Part shown: positions 24,351 through 32,990 of the stretch, piece after piece
Position numbering within the stretch: position 1 is the stretch's first letter
How the letters are laid out: every line of letters begins with the position of its first letter
Assembly (NCBI RefSeq): GCF_008001235.1
Contig: NZ_CP040751.1
Coordinates: 3,103,501-3,167,500, forward strand
DNA: 64,000 nt
From: Salidesulfovibrio onnuriiensis
GTDB taxonomy: Bacteria; Desulfobacterota; Desulfovibrionia; Desulfovibrionales; Desulfovibrionaceae
Direction of reading: 5' to 3'
Position numbers and translations under genes: made by a program
The notes under the pieces: model-generated
Databases searched by the model: none
Told to the model about the DNA's origin: nothing
What the model saw: the letters and a program-made list of their open reading frames with translations, nothing else

Positions 24351-24745
24351 TCGCCTGTATGATTCTCTGCTGCCTGACCCTGTTCGCCCTGGCCGGCTGC
24401 AAAAGCAAGCCCGTCATGAACGTGCACGACGCACTCGTGCCCCAATCCTCCGGCAGCCACCTGACCATGCAACAAGTGGAAAAAACCATCCTCGAAGCGG
24501 GCGCCGGAAGGGGCTGGGTCATGCAGGTCAAGCAGCCCGGCGTGATCCTCGGCGAGATCACCGTGCGCGGCAAGCACCACGCCACCATCAAGATCACCTA
24601 CAACGAAGACAACTACAACATCGACTACGTGAACAGCCGCAACCTGGACTACAAGAACGGCAAGATCCACCGCAGCTACAACAACTGGATAACCTACCTG
24701 GACCAGGATATCCGTTCCAAGCTGTCCGTGGCCCAATACAACTAA
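24332..24745 (+). CDS. Small lipoprotein, 137 residues
   Basis: The signal peptide ends in a lipobox, ALAGC. The mature part has a basic, Tyr/Asn-rich end (YNEDNYNIDYVNSRNL) resembling small outer-membrane or periplasmic domains of unknown function. No family is named with confidence. Overlap with the acyltransferase gene ties it to the cluster. A terminator-like hairpin follows 17 bases on. Confidence 0.7.
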   Translation: MRRNTLIACMILCCLTLFALAGCKSKPVMNVHDALVPQSSGSHLTMQQVEKTILEAGAGRGWVMQVKQPGVILGEITVRGKHHATIKITYNEDNYNIDYVNSRNLDYKNGKIHRSYNNWITYLDQDIRSKLSVAQYN

Positions 24746-24761
24746 ACAATAAACAACCTTC

Positions 24762-24797
24762 GGCAGGGGGCGTGTTCGCATGCCCTCTGCCCTTTTT
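24762..24797 (+). terminator. Intra-cluster terminator/attenuator hairpin
   Basis: GGCAGGGGGC (24762-24771) pairs with GCCCTCTGCC (24782-24791), with one G-T pair, and five T follow. It lies in the only gap between the lipoprotein and the radical SAM gene and divides the cluster into two potential units. The 8-codon minicistron at 24780 runs through its 3' arm. Confidence 0.7.
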
Positions 24798-24806
24798 GCC
24801 TTATGA
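24780..24806 (+). CDS. Leader minicistron, 8 codons, coupled to the radical SAM gene
   Basis: ATG 24780 encodes MPSALFAL and stops at TGA 24804-24806, overlapping the radical SAM ATG (24803) as ATGA. A GGGGG tract about 8 bases before it is a usable ribosome site, whereas the radical SAM gene has none of its own. Translation would open the terminator hairpin and feed ribosomes onto the next gene. Confidence 0.4.
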   Translation: MPSALFAL

Positions 24807-25861
24807 CCACCAATCCGAACCGCTGCTGGGGAACGCCCTTCACCGACGCCGAGATCGAATCGGCCCGCGCCGCAGGGCAGCTCCTGACCATGGAGCTGGA
24901 GCTCAGCCGCATCTGCAACCTCAGGTGCATCTACTGCTATGCCGGGTCCGGCGAAAAGCTGGCCAACGAAATCAGCTTCGAGGAAATCACCGATGCGCTG
25001 GACCAGGGCAAGGCCCTGGGCGTGCGCAAGGTCATAGTGCTCGGCGGCGGCGAACCCATGGCCTACCCGCGCATCATGGACGTGCTGCGCGCCATCCATG
25101 CCCGGGGCCTGGAAATGGAGCTGTTCACCAACGGCATCCTGCTCACCCGCGAAATCGTGCAAGAGTTCCTGACCCTGGGCGTGCATCCGGTCATCAAGTG
25201 CAACAGCCTGAAGCCCGAGGTGCAGGACCACCTGGCCGGGAAAAAGGGAGCCTTCGCGGCCATCCGCACAGGCTTCGACCTGCTCCGCGAGGCGGGCTAC
25301 CCCACCCGGGATCTGTCCCTGGGCGCCCAGACCATCATCTGCGAGCAGAACTACGACGAGCTCCCCGAGATGTGGCGCTGGCTGCGCAGCCGGGAGATCA
25401 TCCCCTATTTCGAATGCATCACGGACCAGGGCCGGGCCAAGGACCAGATCAATCTGGCCGTATCCCCCGAAAAGCTGCAATCCCTGTTCAGCGAGCTCTC
25501 GCGCCTGGACGCCGAGGAATTCGGCATCCACTGGGAGCCCAAGCCGCCCGTGGCCGCATTCACCTGCCGCCGCCACCTCTTTTCCTGCACGATCACGGCG
25601 GTGGGCAATGTCATTCCCTGCCCGGGCGTGGACATCTCCGCGGGGAACATCCGGGAAAAGGCCCTCAAGGACATCCTTGCCGGAAGCGAAGTCTTCCAGA
25701 ACCTGCGCAACATCCGCGAAACCATCAAGGGCGAGTGCCGGGACTGTTCCCTGAGCCGTGAATGCTACGGCTGCCGGGGTATGGCCTACAACGCCACCGG
25801 CGACTACCTTGCCGCCGACCCGCTCTGCTGGCGAAACGCCGCCAACGAGGAACAGCCATGA
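24803..25861 (+). CDS. Radical SAM/SPASM enzyme of the polyene cluster
   Basis: This 352-residue protein has the radical SAM motif CNLRCIYC (Cys38, Cys42, Cys45), GGGEP near 80, and a SPASM-like C-terminal set (CRRHLFSC, CPG, CRDCSLSRECYGCRG), so at least one auxiliary cluster is likely. It overlaps the next gene by 4 bases. Substrate is unknown; SPASM enzymes usually act on peptides or aromatic amino acids. In an anaerobe it might supply or modify the aryl starter or tailor the chain without oxygen, but that is speculation. ATG 24803 has no ribosome site of its own and is probably coupled to the leader minicistron; ATG 24890 would also keep the cluster motif. Confidence 0.8.
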   Translation: MTTNPNRCWGTPFTDAEIESARAAGQLLTMELELSRICNLRCIYCYAGSGEKLANEISFEEITDALDQGKALGVRKVIVLGGGEPMAYPRIMDVLRAIHARGLEMELFTNGILLTREIVQEFLTLGVHPVIKCNSLKPEVQDHLAGKKGAFAAIRTGFDLLREAGYPTRDLSLGAQTIICEQNYDELPEMWRWLRSREIIPYFECITDQGRAKDQINLAVSPEKLQSLFSELSRLDAEEFGIHWEPKPPVAAFTCRRHLFSCTITAVGNVIPCPGVDISAGNIREKALKDILAGSEVFQNLRNIRETIKGECRDCSLSRECYGCRGMAYNATGDYLAADPLCWRNAANEEQP

Positions 25862-26298
25862 AACTTCCGGTAGAGGCGCACGCAATCATCCCCCACCGGG
25901 ACTCCATGCTGCTCATCCGCGAACTGACGGAAGCTGCTGAAGGCCGGGGGACCGCAACGGCCCGCATAGGCCGGAACGGCATTGCCGTGGACGAATCCGG
26001 CGGCCTGGATCCGCTCGCCTTCGTGGAACTGACCGCCCAGACCTATGCCGCGGTCAAGGGCTGGGAGCTCATGCAGGACGGGGAAGAATTCCCCATCGGC
26101 TATCTGGTGGGCGTCCAGAAATTTGAGTCCCTAGGCACGGCCAAGGCGGGCGATGAGCTGACCATCCACGTGGAGACAGTGGGCCAGTTCGAGGGCTTCG
26201 CCGTGGTGGAGGGCGCGGTGCGCCGTGAAGAGACCCTCCTGGCCGAGCTGAAGATCAAGCTCTGGGTTCCCGAGGACGGCACGGAGGCTCCCCTGTGA
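25858..26298 (+). CDS. Hotdog-fold 3-hydroxyacyl-ACP dehydratase (ApeP-type)
   Basis: This 146-residue protein has the helix-sheet layout of FabA/FabZ enzymes: IIPHRDSMLLIRELTEAA at the N-terminus with the His-Arg-Asp stretch, DPLAFVELTAQTYAA (acidic residue and hot-dog helix) mid-protein, then alternating strands. It dehydrates beta-hydroxyacyl-ACP to leave the conjugated double bond. It overlaps its neighbours on both sides, so it is fully embedded in the operon. Confidence 0.8.
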   Translation: MKLPVEAHAIIPHRDSMLLIRELTEAAEGRGTATARIGRNGIAVDESGGLDPLAFVELTAQTYAAVKGWELMQDGEEFPIGYLVGVQKFESLGTAKAGDELTIHVETVGQFEGFAVVEGAVRREETLLAELKIKLWVPEDGTEAPL

Positions 26299-26927
26299 TC
26301 AAGAAGCTGCTGGTGGCCCTCTTTCTCGTCATGCTGCTGCCCACGCCCGCCCGGGCCGGCGCAAGCGAATCCAAAGACGAGCTGCTGCGGCAGCTCCGGG
26401 ACAAGGCCGCCCTTACCCGAACCATCGAGTGCGATTTCGTGCAGGAAACGCACATGTCCCTTTTCGACGAGGTCATCACCTCGCAGGGAAAATTTCTTTT
26501 CAAGCGCCCGAACATGCTGCGATGGGAATACACGGCCCCGTTCCGGTCCGGCTTCGTCATGACCGGGGATAAAGGCCGGGAATGGGACGAGGCCAGCGGC
26601 GAGGTCCGCGCCTTCACCGCCGCCCAGTCCCCGCAGATGGCGGAAGTGGCCCGGCATATCGTGGCCTGGACCACCTTCGACATCCATTGGCTGGAACGGA
26701 TCTTCGACATCCAAGCGGAAAACGATCCCTCCCCGCACCTGCGCCTGACGCCCAAGGCGAAAAACGGGCAAACCTTCATCCGGAGCATGGACTTCCATTT
26801 TTCCCGGGACAAGGCCGTGGTCGAGACCATCGAGCTGCACAGTGCGGACGGCGACTTCACCCGTATCCGCTTTGACAATCATCGCCTCAATGAATCCCTG
26901 GGCGATACGGCCTTCACGGTGAAATAA
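26295..26927 (+). CDS. LolA-like outer-membrane lipoprotein carrier (ApeL-type)
   Basis: This 210-residue periplasmic protein has a cleavable signal peptide (PARAGA-like end near 20) and the LolA strand pattern (CDFVQETHMSLFDEVITSQGKF, FKRPNMLRWEY). It starts at GTG 26295, overlapping the dehydratase stop. Aryl-polyene clusters carry a dedicated LolA-like protein that is thought to ferry the lipid-linked polyene across the periplasm, and this is the expected role here. It directly precedes the MMPL exporter. Confidence 0.85.
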   Translation: MIKKLLVALFLVMLLPTPARAGASESKDELLRQLRDKAALTRTIECDFVQETHMSLFDEVITSQGKFLFKRPNMLRWEYTAPFRSGFVMTGDKGREWDEASGEVRAFTAAQSPQMAEVARHIVAWTTFDIHWLERIFDIQAENDPSPHLRLTPKAKNGQTFIRSMDFHFSRDKAVVETIELHSADGDFTRIRFDNHRLNESLGDTAFTVK

Positions 26928-29293
26928 TGCGAAACAACGGGATCATGAGCAGGACCTACCGCGCCCTGGAAAACAGGCGCGCACTGTTGGTCGCGGGGAC
27001 GATTGCCCTGGCGCTCCTCTGTCTTGCCGCCCTGTTGCGCACCACGGTTGTCGCGGATATCCGCTCCATGCTGCCCGGCGGAGAAACCGGGAGCATCGCC
27101 TCGGATTTCGACCTCCTGAACCGCTCCACCCTGTCCAGCCGGATCATGATCACGGTCCGGGGCAACAAAGACGTTTCCAGGGACGCCCTGGCCGATGCCG
27201 CCGACATTCTCGCCCTCCGGCTGCCGGACACCCTTTTCAGGCTCCAGTCCACCGCCGACGTGCATCCTCCCAAGGTCCTGGGCTTCCTGCTGGACAACGC
27301 CCCCAATCTTACGCCCCCGGCCGACCTGGAGCGAATCCAGGAGTCACTCACCGCCGAAGGCGTACGGCGGTATCTGACCGCCGACTACAAGCTGCTGACC
27401 TCGCCCCAGGGGCTGATCCTCAAGGACCTGGTCCGGCGCGACCCCCTGGATATGCGCTCGCAGCTGGCCCGGCGGCTGGCCATGTACCGGACCTTTTCGG
27501 ACGTGACCCTGCACCGGGGGCACGTATTCAGCCAGGACGGCCATGCAGTGCTGCTCATGGCCGACACCCCTGTTCCCATGACCGATTCGGACGGCGCGCG
27601 CGAACTCATCGCCGCCTTTGATGCCGCGGTCCGGGACCTGCCGCACGGCACCGAAGCGGCCATGGTCAGCGGCCATCTGCACACCGACGCCAACGCCTCC
27701 ACCATCAAGCGGGACCTCACGGTCATCAGCGTGGCGTCGTTCCTTGCCTTGGCCCTGCTCTTCACCTGCTGCTTCCGGTCCTTCCGGGCCCTCGGCGTCC
27801 TGGCGGCCCCGCTCCTGAGCCTGTGCGCGGCCCTGGGCATGACCGCCCTGGCCTATGAAACCCTGTCGGCCATCGTCATCGGGTTCGGCGCAGTGCTGCT
27901 GGGCATCTCCATCGATTTCGCCATGCACGCATACTATGCGGTCGGCTCCCGGCCGGATCATCCCGGCAGGGCCCTGGCATCGCTGGCAACGCCGCTCCTG
28001 TTCGGCCTGGCCACCTCCTGCGCCGCATTCGGCGCGCTCTTTTTCTCCGGCATTCCCGGCATCCGCCAGCTGGCCTTTTTCTCCATTGCCGGGCTGTGCA
28101 TGGCGGCCCTGTATGCCCTGTTCGTGCTGCCGCCCCTGTGCGGCGCGGCCCCGGTGCGGGCCCAAAACGACTCGACCGCGAAATGCAGCCGCCACCCCCG
28201 TGTCGCGTTGGACACGGTGGCGGTGTTGCTGATCGCGGGAATCTGGACGGCCATGGGCACCACCCTGGACACGGACCTGCGCTCCATGGGCGTCCAATCC
28301 GAATCCATCCGCAAGGCGGAACAGACCTTCAACCAGACCTGGGGCGATTCCCGCAACAAGGCGGTAATCTTTGCGGACGGCCCGGACATGGACGCGGCCC
28401 TGGCCCGCAACGAACAGGTCTGGAAAACCGTGCAAAACGAATTCCCCGGAATCAAGGGGGCCAGCCTGGCCCCGCTCCTGCCCGCGCGGGAAACCCAGGC
28501 CGAGAACCGCGCCCGTTGGGAAGCATTCTGGACCCGAAACCAAGAGACCACCCAAGCCCTGCTTCTGGAACAGGGCAAACCGCTCCACTTTTCGGCCCAA
28601 GCCTTCGCCCCGTTCCTGCAAAACCTGACGGAACGGCCCGCCCCGGTGACGCCCGACACCCTGCGCCAGGCGGGGCTGGGCATGCTTTTGCGGGCCATGG
28701 CCCCGGAACCGGACAAGGACCGCCACGAGCTGCTGACCTTCCTGCCGGACACCGAAGCGGTGCGCACCTTCTTCTCCCCGGAACGGGAGCAGGAACTCGG
28801 GGTGCGGCTCATCTCCCGGCAGCGCTTCAAGCACACGCTCGAAGCCACCATGCGGCAGGACATCGTCCGCTTCATCGCCGCCTCGGGCATCAGCGTGGTG
28901 GCGCTGGCCTTCCTGCTCTTCCGCAACCCGCGTCGCTCCCTGCTCAGCCTGCTGCCCCCGGGCCTCGGCGTGGTGGCGGTCTTCGCCGTGCTCGCCGCAG
29001 CAAAAACGCCCATGAACCTCTTTCACATCGTGGCCCTGCCCCTGGTCATCGGCCTGGGCGCGGACTACGGCATCTTCATGGTCTGCCGGGAACGCGCCGC
29101 CATGCCCCTGTCCACGGTCCCGGCCATCCGGCTTTCGGGCCTGACCACCCTGGCCGCCTTCGGCGTGCTGGCGCTGGCCAGGCACCCCTCCCTGCATTCC
29201 CTGGGCATGACCGTGCTCCTGGGCGTGGGCGCGGCGCTCCTGACCGCCCTGTACCTGCTGCCCCACCTGCTGCGGAGGCCCGCATGCGCCTAG
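26927..29293 (+). CDS. MMPL/RND-family exporter (ApeM-type)
   Basis: This 788-residue inner-membrane protein has an N-terminal helix, a large periplasmic loop, five to six helices, a second large loop and a second helix group, the two-fold MMPL/RND arrangement of about twelve helices. Segments such as FGAVLLGISIDFAMH and LPLVIGLGADYGIFMV match the conserved helix-4/10 acidic motifs that carry protons. It likely moves the polyene lipid out of the inner membrane to the LolA-like carrier. Overlaps with both neighbouring genes place it in the operon. Confidence 0.88.
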   Translation: MRNNGIMSRTYRALENRRALLVAGTIALALLCLAALLRTTVVADIRSMLPGGETGSIASDFDLLNRSTLSSRIMITVRGNKDVSRDALADAADILALRLPDTLFRLQSTADVHPPKVLGFLLDNAPNLTPPADLERIQESLTAEGVRRYLTADYKLLTSPQGLILKDLVRRDPLDMRSQLARRLAMYRTFSDVTLHRGHVFSQDGHAVLLMADTPVPMTDSDGARELIAAFDAAVRDLPHGTEAAMVSGHLHTDANASTIKRDLTVISVASFLALALLFTCCFRSFRALGVLAAPLLSLCAALGMTALAYETLSAIVIGFGAVLLGISIDFAMHAYYAVGSRPDHPGRALASLATPLLFGLATSCAAFGALFFSGIPGIRQLAFFSIAGLCMAALYALFVLPPLCGAAPVRAQNDSTAKCSRHPRVALDTVAVLLIAGIWTAMGTTLDTDLRSMGVQSESIRKAEQTFNQTWGDSRNKAVIFADGPDMDAALARNEQVWKTVQNEFPGIKGASLAPLLPARETQAENRARWEAFWTRNQETTQALLLEQGKPLHFSAQAFAPFLQNLTERPAPVTPDTLRQAGLGMLLRAMAPEPDKDRHELLTFLPDTEAVRTFFSPEREQELGVRLISRQRFKHTLEATMRQDIVRFIAASGISVVALAFLLFRNPRRSLLSLLPPGLGVVAVFAVLAAAKTPMNLFHIVALPLVIGLGADYGIFMVCRERAAMPLSTVPAIRLSGLTTLAAFGVLALARHPSLHSLGMTVLLGVGAALLTALYLLPHLLRRPACA

Positions 29294-29796
29294 CTGTCTT
29301 CGCCCTCTTCCTCTGCCTGCTCTGCGCCTGCACCCAGGCGCAGCCAAGACCGGACGACACCGCCCCCCGGCCGCAGCCGTGGCAGGCCAGCGGGAAAACC
29401 TTCACCCTGCGGCACGGCGGCGTGCTCAAGCTGGGAGGCAGGACCCTGCAGATGACCGGACTCATGCGCCTGGATACCGGCGCGAACCGTGCTGACGTGG
29501 CCATCTTCAACCCCTTTGGCCTGAAGCTGGCCGTACTCGGGGTCACCCCGAAACGCACCGAAATCCGGCAGATCTCTCCCATGGCCCGGCGGATCCCCCA
29601 CTTCGCCCAGCAGGCCGGAGCCGTGGTGCGCACCCTGTTCCTCCAAGCCGCATCCCCCACGGAGGTTCCCTCGGTCCAGTATCGGGGAGTCCGGCGGATC
29701 GACCATTTTTCATTCCCGGAGACAACCACCTACACCGAACCGCAGCACGGCTATACCGTCATCCTGCGGCTCAAGGACGGACAGGTCCATGACTAG
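29284..29796 (+). CDS. DUF3261-like lipoprotein (ApeN-type)
   Basis: This 170-residue lipoprotein has signal peptide and lipobox near Cys16 (LCAC) and a single beta-rich domain (KLGGRTLQMTGLMRLD, NPFGLKLAVLGVTP). DUF3261 proteins occur next to the MMPL and LolA-like genes in aryl-polyene clusters and are thought to receive the product at the outer membrane. It overlaps the MMPL gene by 10 bases and the next dehydratase gene by 8. Confidence 0.75.
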   Translation: MRLAVFALFLCLLCACTQAQPRPDDTAPRPQPWQASGKTFTLRHGGVLKLGGRTLQMTGLMRLDTGANRADVAIFNPFGLKLAVLGVTPKRTEIRQISPMARRIPHFAQQAGAVVRTLFLQAASPTEVPSVQYRGVRRIDHFSFPETTTYTEPQHGYTVILRLKDGQVHD

Positions 29797-30169
29797 ACTC
29801 AACCGCGAAATACGGGCCAGCGCCGGGGTCTTTTCCGGCAACGGGCAATCCTTTTCCATGCAGTTCTCCTTTGGCCCCGATTTCATCGGATTCGAAGGAC
29901 ACTTTCCGGGAAAGCCCATTCTCCCGGCCATGGTGCAGCTCATGACCGGGGCCGTGGCCTGCGGCCAGGCCGCCGAAAAAAGACTCGTGGCTCGCAAGGT
30001 CGGCAGGGCGAAATTCCTCAAGCCCGTGCTGCCCGGCGATCCCGTGGAGGTCCACGGCACCCTGAACGAAACGGAAAACGGCTATATCGCCGCCATCAGG
30101 ATACTGAACGGAAGCGACCTGGCCGCCTCCTTCCAGATGGAACTGGCGGAAGCCCGGGAGGCGCTGTAA
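29789..30169 (+). CDS. Hotdog dehydratase-like protein (ApeI-type)
   Basis: This 126-residue FabZ-like protein has the clear signature FEGHFPGKPILPAMVQL: the catalytic His is in GHFPG, and the Pro-Gly strand follows. It differs from the FabA-like dehydratase at 25858, so the cluster has two hotdog dehydratases, as aryl-polyene clusters do (ApeI and ApeP). One probably works on the first cycles or as a heterodimer partner. It is 3 bases from the thioesterase gene. Confidence 0.82.
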   Translation: MTRLNREIRASAGVFSGNGQSFSMQFSFGPDFIGFEGHFPGKPILPAMVQLMTGAVACGQAAEKRLVARKVGRAKFLKPVLPGDPVEVHGTLNETENGYIAAIRILNGSDLAASFQMELAEAREAL

Positions 30170-30172
30170 CGC

Positions 30173-30637
30173 ATGAGCAGGAAACCCTATTTCCCGGCCG
30201 TTCCGAACTCGCCCAAGCCGCTGAGCGTCACCATGCAGCGGGAAGTCCGCTTCGAGGAAGTGGACCCCATGGACATCGTCTGGCACGGCCGCTACCCGAG
30301 CTACTTCGAGGATGGCAGGCAGGCCCTGGGCAAACGCTACGACATCAGCTACCGGGATTTCCGGGACAACGAGGTGGCCGCGCCCATCAAGCAGATGCAC
30401 ATCGACTATGTGCGCCCCCTGCGCTTCGGCGAATCCATGAGCATCGAGACCCTCCTGCACTGGACAGAGGCCGCGCGGCTCAACTACGAATTCATCATCC
30501 GCAACGGAAAAGGGGAGATCACCACCACGGGATACACCGTGCAGCTCTTCGTCACCTTCGACCAGGAATTCATGATGTTCCCCCCGGACTTCTATGCCCG
30601 GTTCCTGGAAAGCTGGAAAAGCGGAGTCCTGGAGTAA
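30173..30637 (+). CDS. Acyl-CoA/ACP thioesterase, 4HBT hotdog family (ApeK-type)
   Basis: This 154-residue protein has the 4-hydroxybenzoyl-CoA thioesterase pattern, with an aspartate in FEEVDPMDIVWHGRY and a helix ending in YFEDGRQAL. It likely releases or hydrolyses stalled thioesters, or transfers the chain. It sits between the dehydratase and glycosyltransferase genes, in the order seen for ApeI-ApeK-like modules. Confidence 0.82.
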   Translation: MSRKPYFPAVPNSPKPLSVTMQREVRFEEVDPMDIVWHGRYPSYFEDGRQALGKRYDISYRDFRDNEVAAPIKQMHIDYVRPLRFGESMSIETLLHWTEAARLNYEFIIRNGKGEITTTGYTVQLFVTFDQEFMMFPPDFYARFLESWKSGVLE

Positions 30638-30641
30638 TTTC

Positions 30642-31832
30642 GTGCCCGATACCCTTGTCGTCATTCCCGTCTTCAACCACGGAGCCACGCTGCGCAGCGT
30701 GGTCACCGGCGCGCTGTCCTTTCACCGGGACGTGCTCGTGGTGGACGACGGCAGCACGGACAACGGCGTGGAGGCCATCCGCGACCTGCCCGTGCGCGTG
30801 GTGCAACATGAATCCAACCGGGGCAAGGGACAGGCGATTCTCACGGCGGCGGCCGAGGCGCAACGGCTCGGCAAGACCCACATCATCACCATGGATGCGG
30901 ACGGCCAGCATTACCCGGAGGACATCCCGGCCTTTGTGCAGGCCGTCAAGGCCTGCCCCCGGGGCGTCATCGTAGGCAGCCGCCGCTTCACGGGCGACCA
31001 CGTGCCCGGGGCCTCCAAATTCGGGCGCGCCTTTTCCAATTTCTGGCTCCGGGTCCAGACCGGCAAGGAACTCTCGGACGTGCAATGCGGCTTCCGGGCC
31101 TACCCCGTGGCCCTGTTCCAGGCCGTCAGGCTGCACGAAAAACGGTACGCAATGGAAGTGGAGGTGCTGGTCAAGGCTTCCTGGGCCGGTTTCCCGCTCC
31201 AGGACCTGCCCATCGACGTGCACTATCCGCCGCCCGAGGAGCGGGTCTCGCACTTCAAGGCCCTGCGCGACAACATCCAGATTTCCCTGCTCAACACGCG
31301 GCTCACGGCGCGCTGTTTCCTGCCCGTGCCACACCGCCAGTATGCGGAGGACCGGGACGGCAAGGTCAGTCCGGTGCATCCCATCCGGTCCCTGAAACTG
31401 CTGCTCCTGCAAAAGGAATCGCCCCTGATGCTGGCCCTGGCCGGAGCCCTGGGCATGCTGCTCGGCACCCTGGCCATTCCCGGCCTGCACTGCATCGCCA
31501 TCATCCTGGTGGCCGGCTACTTCGGCCTGAGCAGGATAACGGCCCTGGCCGTGAGCCAACTGTGCATGCCGCCCATCGTGCCCGCCCTGTGCATCGAGGC
31601 CGGATACTACCTGCGCCACGGTGAGCTCCTCACGGACATCTCGCTCCAGACCCTGGGGTACGAGGCCCTGGACCGCATCTGGGAATGGATACTCGGCTCC
31701 CTGGCGCTGGCCCCGCTCTTCGGCCTGGCCATGGGCCTGGTCGTCTATGTCATGGCCCTCCTGGTCCGGGTGCAGCTGCAACGGCGGGAACAAAACAGGC
31801 GGCCGGCCATGGGGGACGCCCATGACCGGTAG
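30642..31832 (+). CDS. Glycosyltransferase family 2 with C-terminal membrane domain (ApeJ-type, split)
   Basis: This 396-residue protein has a GT-A domain with VVIPVFNHGATL, DDGSTD, GKGQAI and the catalytic DADGQH, and a dolichyl-phosphate-mannose-synthase-like fold. Helical hydrophobic segments in the C-terminal third resemble DUF2062. In many aryl-polyene clusters the GT and the LPLAT acyltransferase are fused (ApeJ); here they are two genes overlapping by 11 bases. GTG 30642 has GGAG 8 bases upstream. It probably glycosylates the lipid or polyene head. Confidence 0.85.
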   Translation: MPDTLVVIPVFNHGATLRSVVTGALSFHRDVLVVDDGSTDNGVEAIRDLPVRVVQHESNRGKGQAILTAAAEAQRLGKTHIITMDADGQHYPEDIPAFVQAVKACPRGVIVGSRRFTGDHVPGASKFGRAFSNFWLRVQTGKELSDVQCGFRAYPVALFQAVRLHEKRYAMEVEVLVKASWAGFPLQDLPIDVHYPPPEERVSHFKALRDNIQISLLNTRLTARCFLPVPHRQYAEDRDGKVSPVHPIRSLKLLLLQKESPLMLALAGALGMLLGTLAIPGLHCIAIILVAGYFGLSRITALAVSQLCMPPIVPALCIEAGYYLRHGELLTDISLQTLGYEALDRIWEWILGSLALAPLFGLAMGLVVYVMALLVRVQLQRREQNRRPAMGDAHDR

Positions 31833-32730
31833 GAAATGGACCAGCAAAAGCCTGGCGTCCTCCTTTTTCCATCAGATTTTCTACGTGGCCATCCGCCTGG
31901 GCGGACGGTGGGCGGCCTATTTCATGCTCCTCTTCGTGGTGGGCTTCTACGCCCTGCATCCGGGCGTGCGGGGCCGCTCCGCCGAATACAGGCGGCGGAT
32001 CGTGGGGAACCGTGGTTTCCTGGCCAACCTGTGGTTCTGCTACCGGCACTATCTCGAATTCGGCAAGATGCTGGCGGACCGGGCCGTGCTGGGCATCCTT
32101 GGCAAGTTTCGCATGGCCACCGGCGCGGAGGACACGGAGCTGCTCCGGGACCTGCTGGCCGAGGAGCAAAAGGGCCTGATCATCGTCACCGGACACGCGG
32201 GCTGCTGGCAGCTGGGCACGGCCGGGCTGAAGGATATCGACGCGCCCAAGGCCGTGGTGCTCTACCGCGACACCCGCGACGTGGACCGGCAATACTACGA
32301 ACACCGGAACAACGGACAGGCACCGTTCCGGATCATCGATCCCACGGGCCCCATGGGCGGCGCCGTGGAAATGATGGAAGCGCTCAAGCAGGGGTCCATT
32401 CTCTGCTTCATGGGCGACAGGAATTTCGGGGATGGAAGCAGCGGAGTGAAGGTCGATTTTCTCGGGGGGAAGATCGAGGTGCCCGTCGGTGCGTACCGGC
32501 TGGCCTCCATCATGGGCACGCCCGTGGTGGTGACCTTTTCCCGGCGCACCGGCCCGGGCAAGGGCGAGATATGGGTCTCCGGCGCCATCCAGGTGCCGCA
32601 CGGACTCGGGCGCAATGCAGAGGCCTACCGGCCCTACGCGCAGATTTTCGCGGACAGCCTGGAAGAATATGTCCGGAGCTATCCGCTGCAGTTCTATAAC
32701 TTCTACGACATGTGGGAAAACGAGGGATGA
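31822..32730 (+). CDS. Lipid A-type acyltransferase (LpxL/HtrB, LPLAT family)
   Basis: This 302-residue membrane protein has an N-terminal hydrophobic segment (RWAAYFMLLFVVGFYAL), the LPLAT block IIVTGHAGCWQLG with the catalytic His, and an MGDRNFGDGSSGV pattern typical of Kdo-dependent acyltransferases. It is expected to add the polyene acyl chain to the glycosylated lipid. It overlaps the glycosyltransferase gene, and its stop is close to the second ACP gene. The acidic residue of HxxxxD/E is not in its usual spacing, so activity is not certain. Confidence 0.83.
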   Translation: MTGRKWTSKSLASSFFHQIFYVAIRLGGRWAAYFMLLFVVGFYALHPGVRGRSAEYRRRIVGNRGFLANLWFCYRHYLEFGKMLADRAVLGILGKFRMATGAEDTELLRDLLAEEQKGLIIVTGHAGCWQLGTAGLKDIDAPKAVVLYRDTRDVDRQYYEHRNNGQAPFRIIDPTGPMGGAVEMMEALKQGSILCFMGDRNFGDGSSGVKVDFLGGKIEVPVGAYRLASIMGTPVVVTFSRRTGPGKGEIWVSGAIQVPHGLGRNAEAYRPYAQIFADSLEEYVRSYPLQFYNFYDMWENEG

Positions 32731-32735
32731 TTCAT

Positions 32736-32990
32736 ATGGATATCAAGGAAAAACTCAAGGAAACGCTCATCGCGGACCTGAACCTGGTGGATGTCACGCC
32801 CGAGGAAATTCAGGACGACGAGCCCCTGTTCGGCGAAGGCCTGGGACTCGATTCCCTGGACGCCGTGGAACTCATCGTGCTGGTCCAGAAGCACTTCGGG
32901 GTGGAGATCAAGGACATGGCCGACGGCAAGATCGCCTTCCAGTCCCTGAACACCCTGGCGCGGTTCATCAAGGAGCGGCGGCAGGCATGA
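32736..32990 (+). CDS. Acyl carrier protein 2 of the polyene cluster
   Basis: This 84-residue acidic ACP carries the phosphopantetheine serine in GLDSLDAVEL (about residue 40). ATG 32736 is used because GAGGG lies about 9 bases before it; ATG 32727 overlaps the previous stop. The last bases overlap the KS 3 start. Confidence 0.92.
   Translation: MDIKEKLKETLIADLNLVDVTPEEIQDDEPLFGEGLGLDSLDAVELIVLVQKHFGVEIKDMADGKIAFQSLNTLARFIKERRQA

Noticed and set aside
27344-29347. A 667-codon minus-strand frame opposite the MMPL exporter gene
   Set aside because: Shadow of the exporter gene; no family resemblance.
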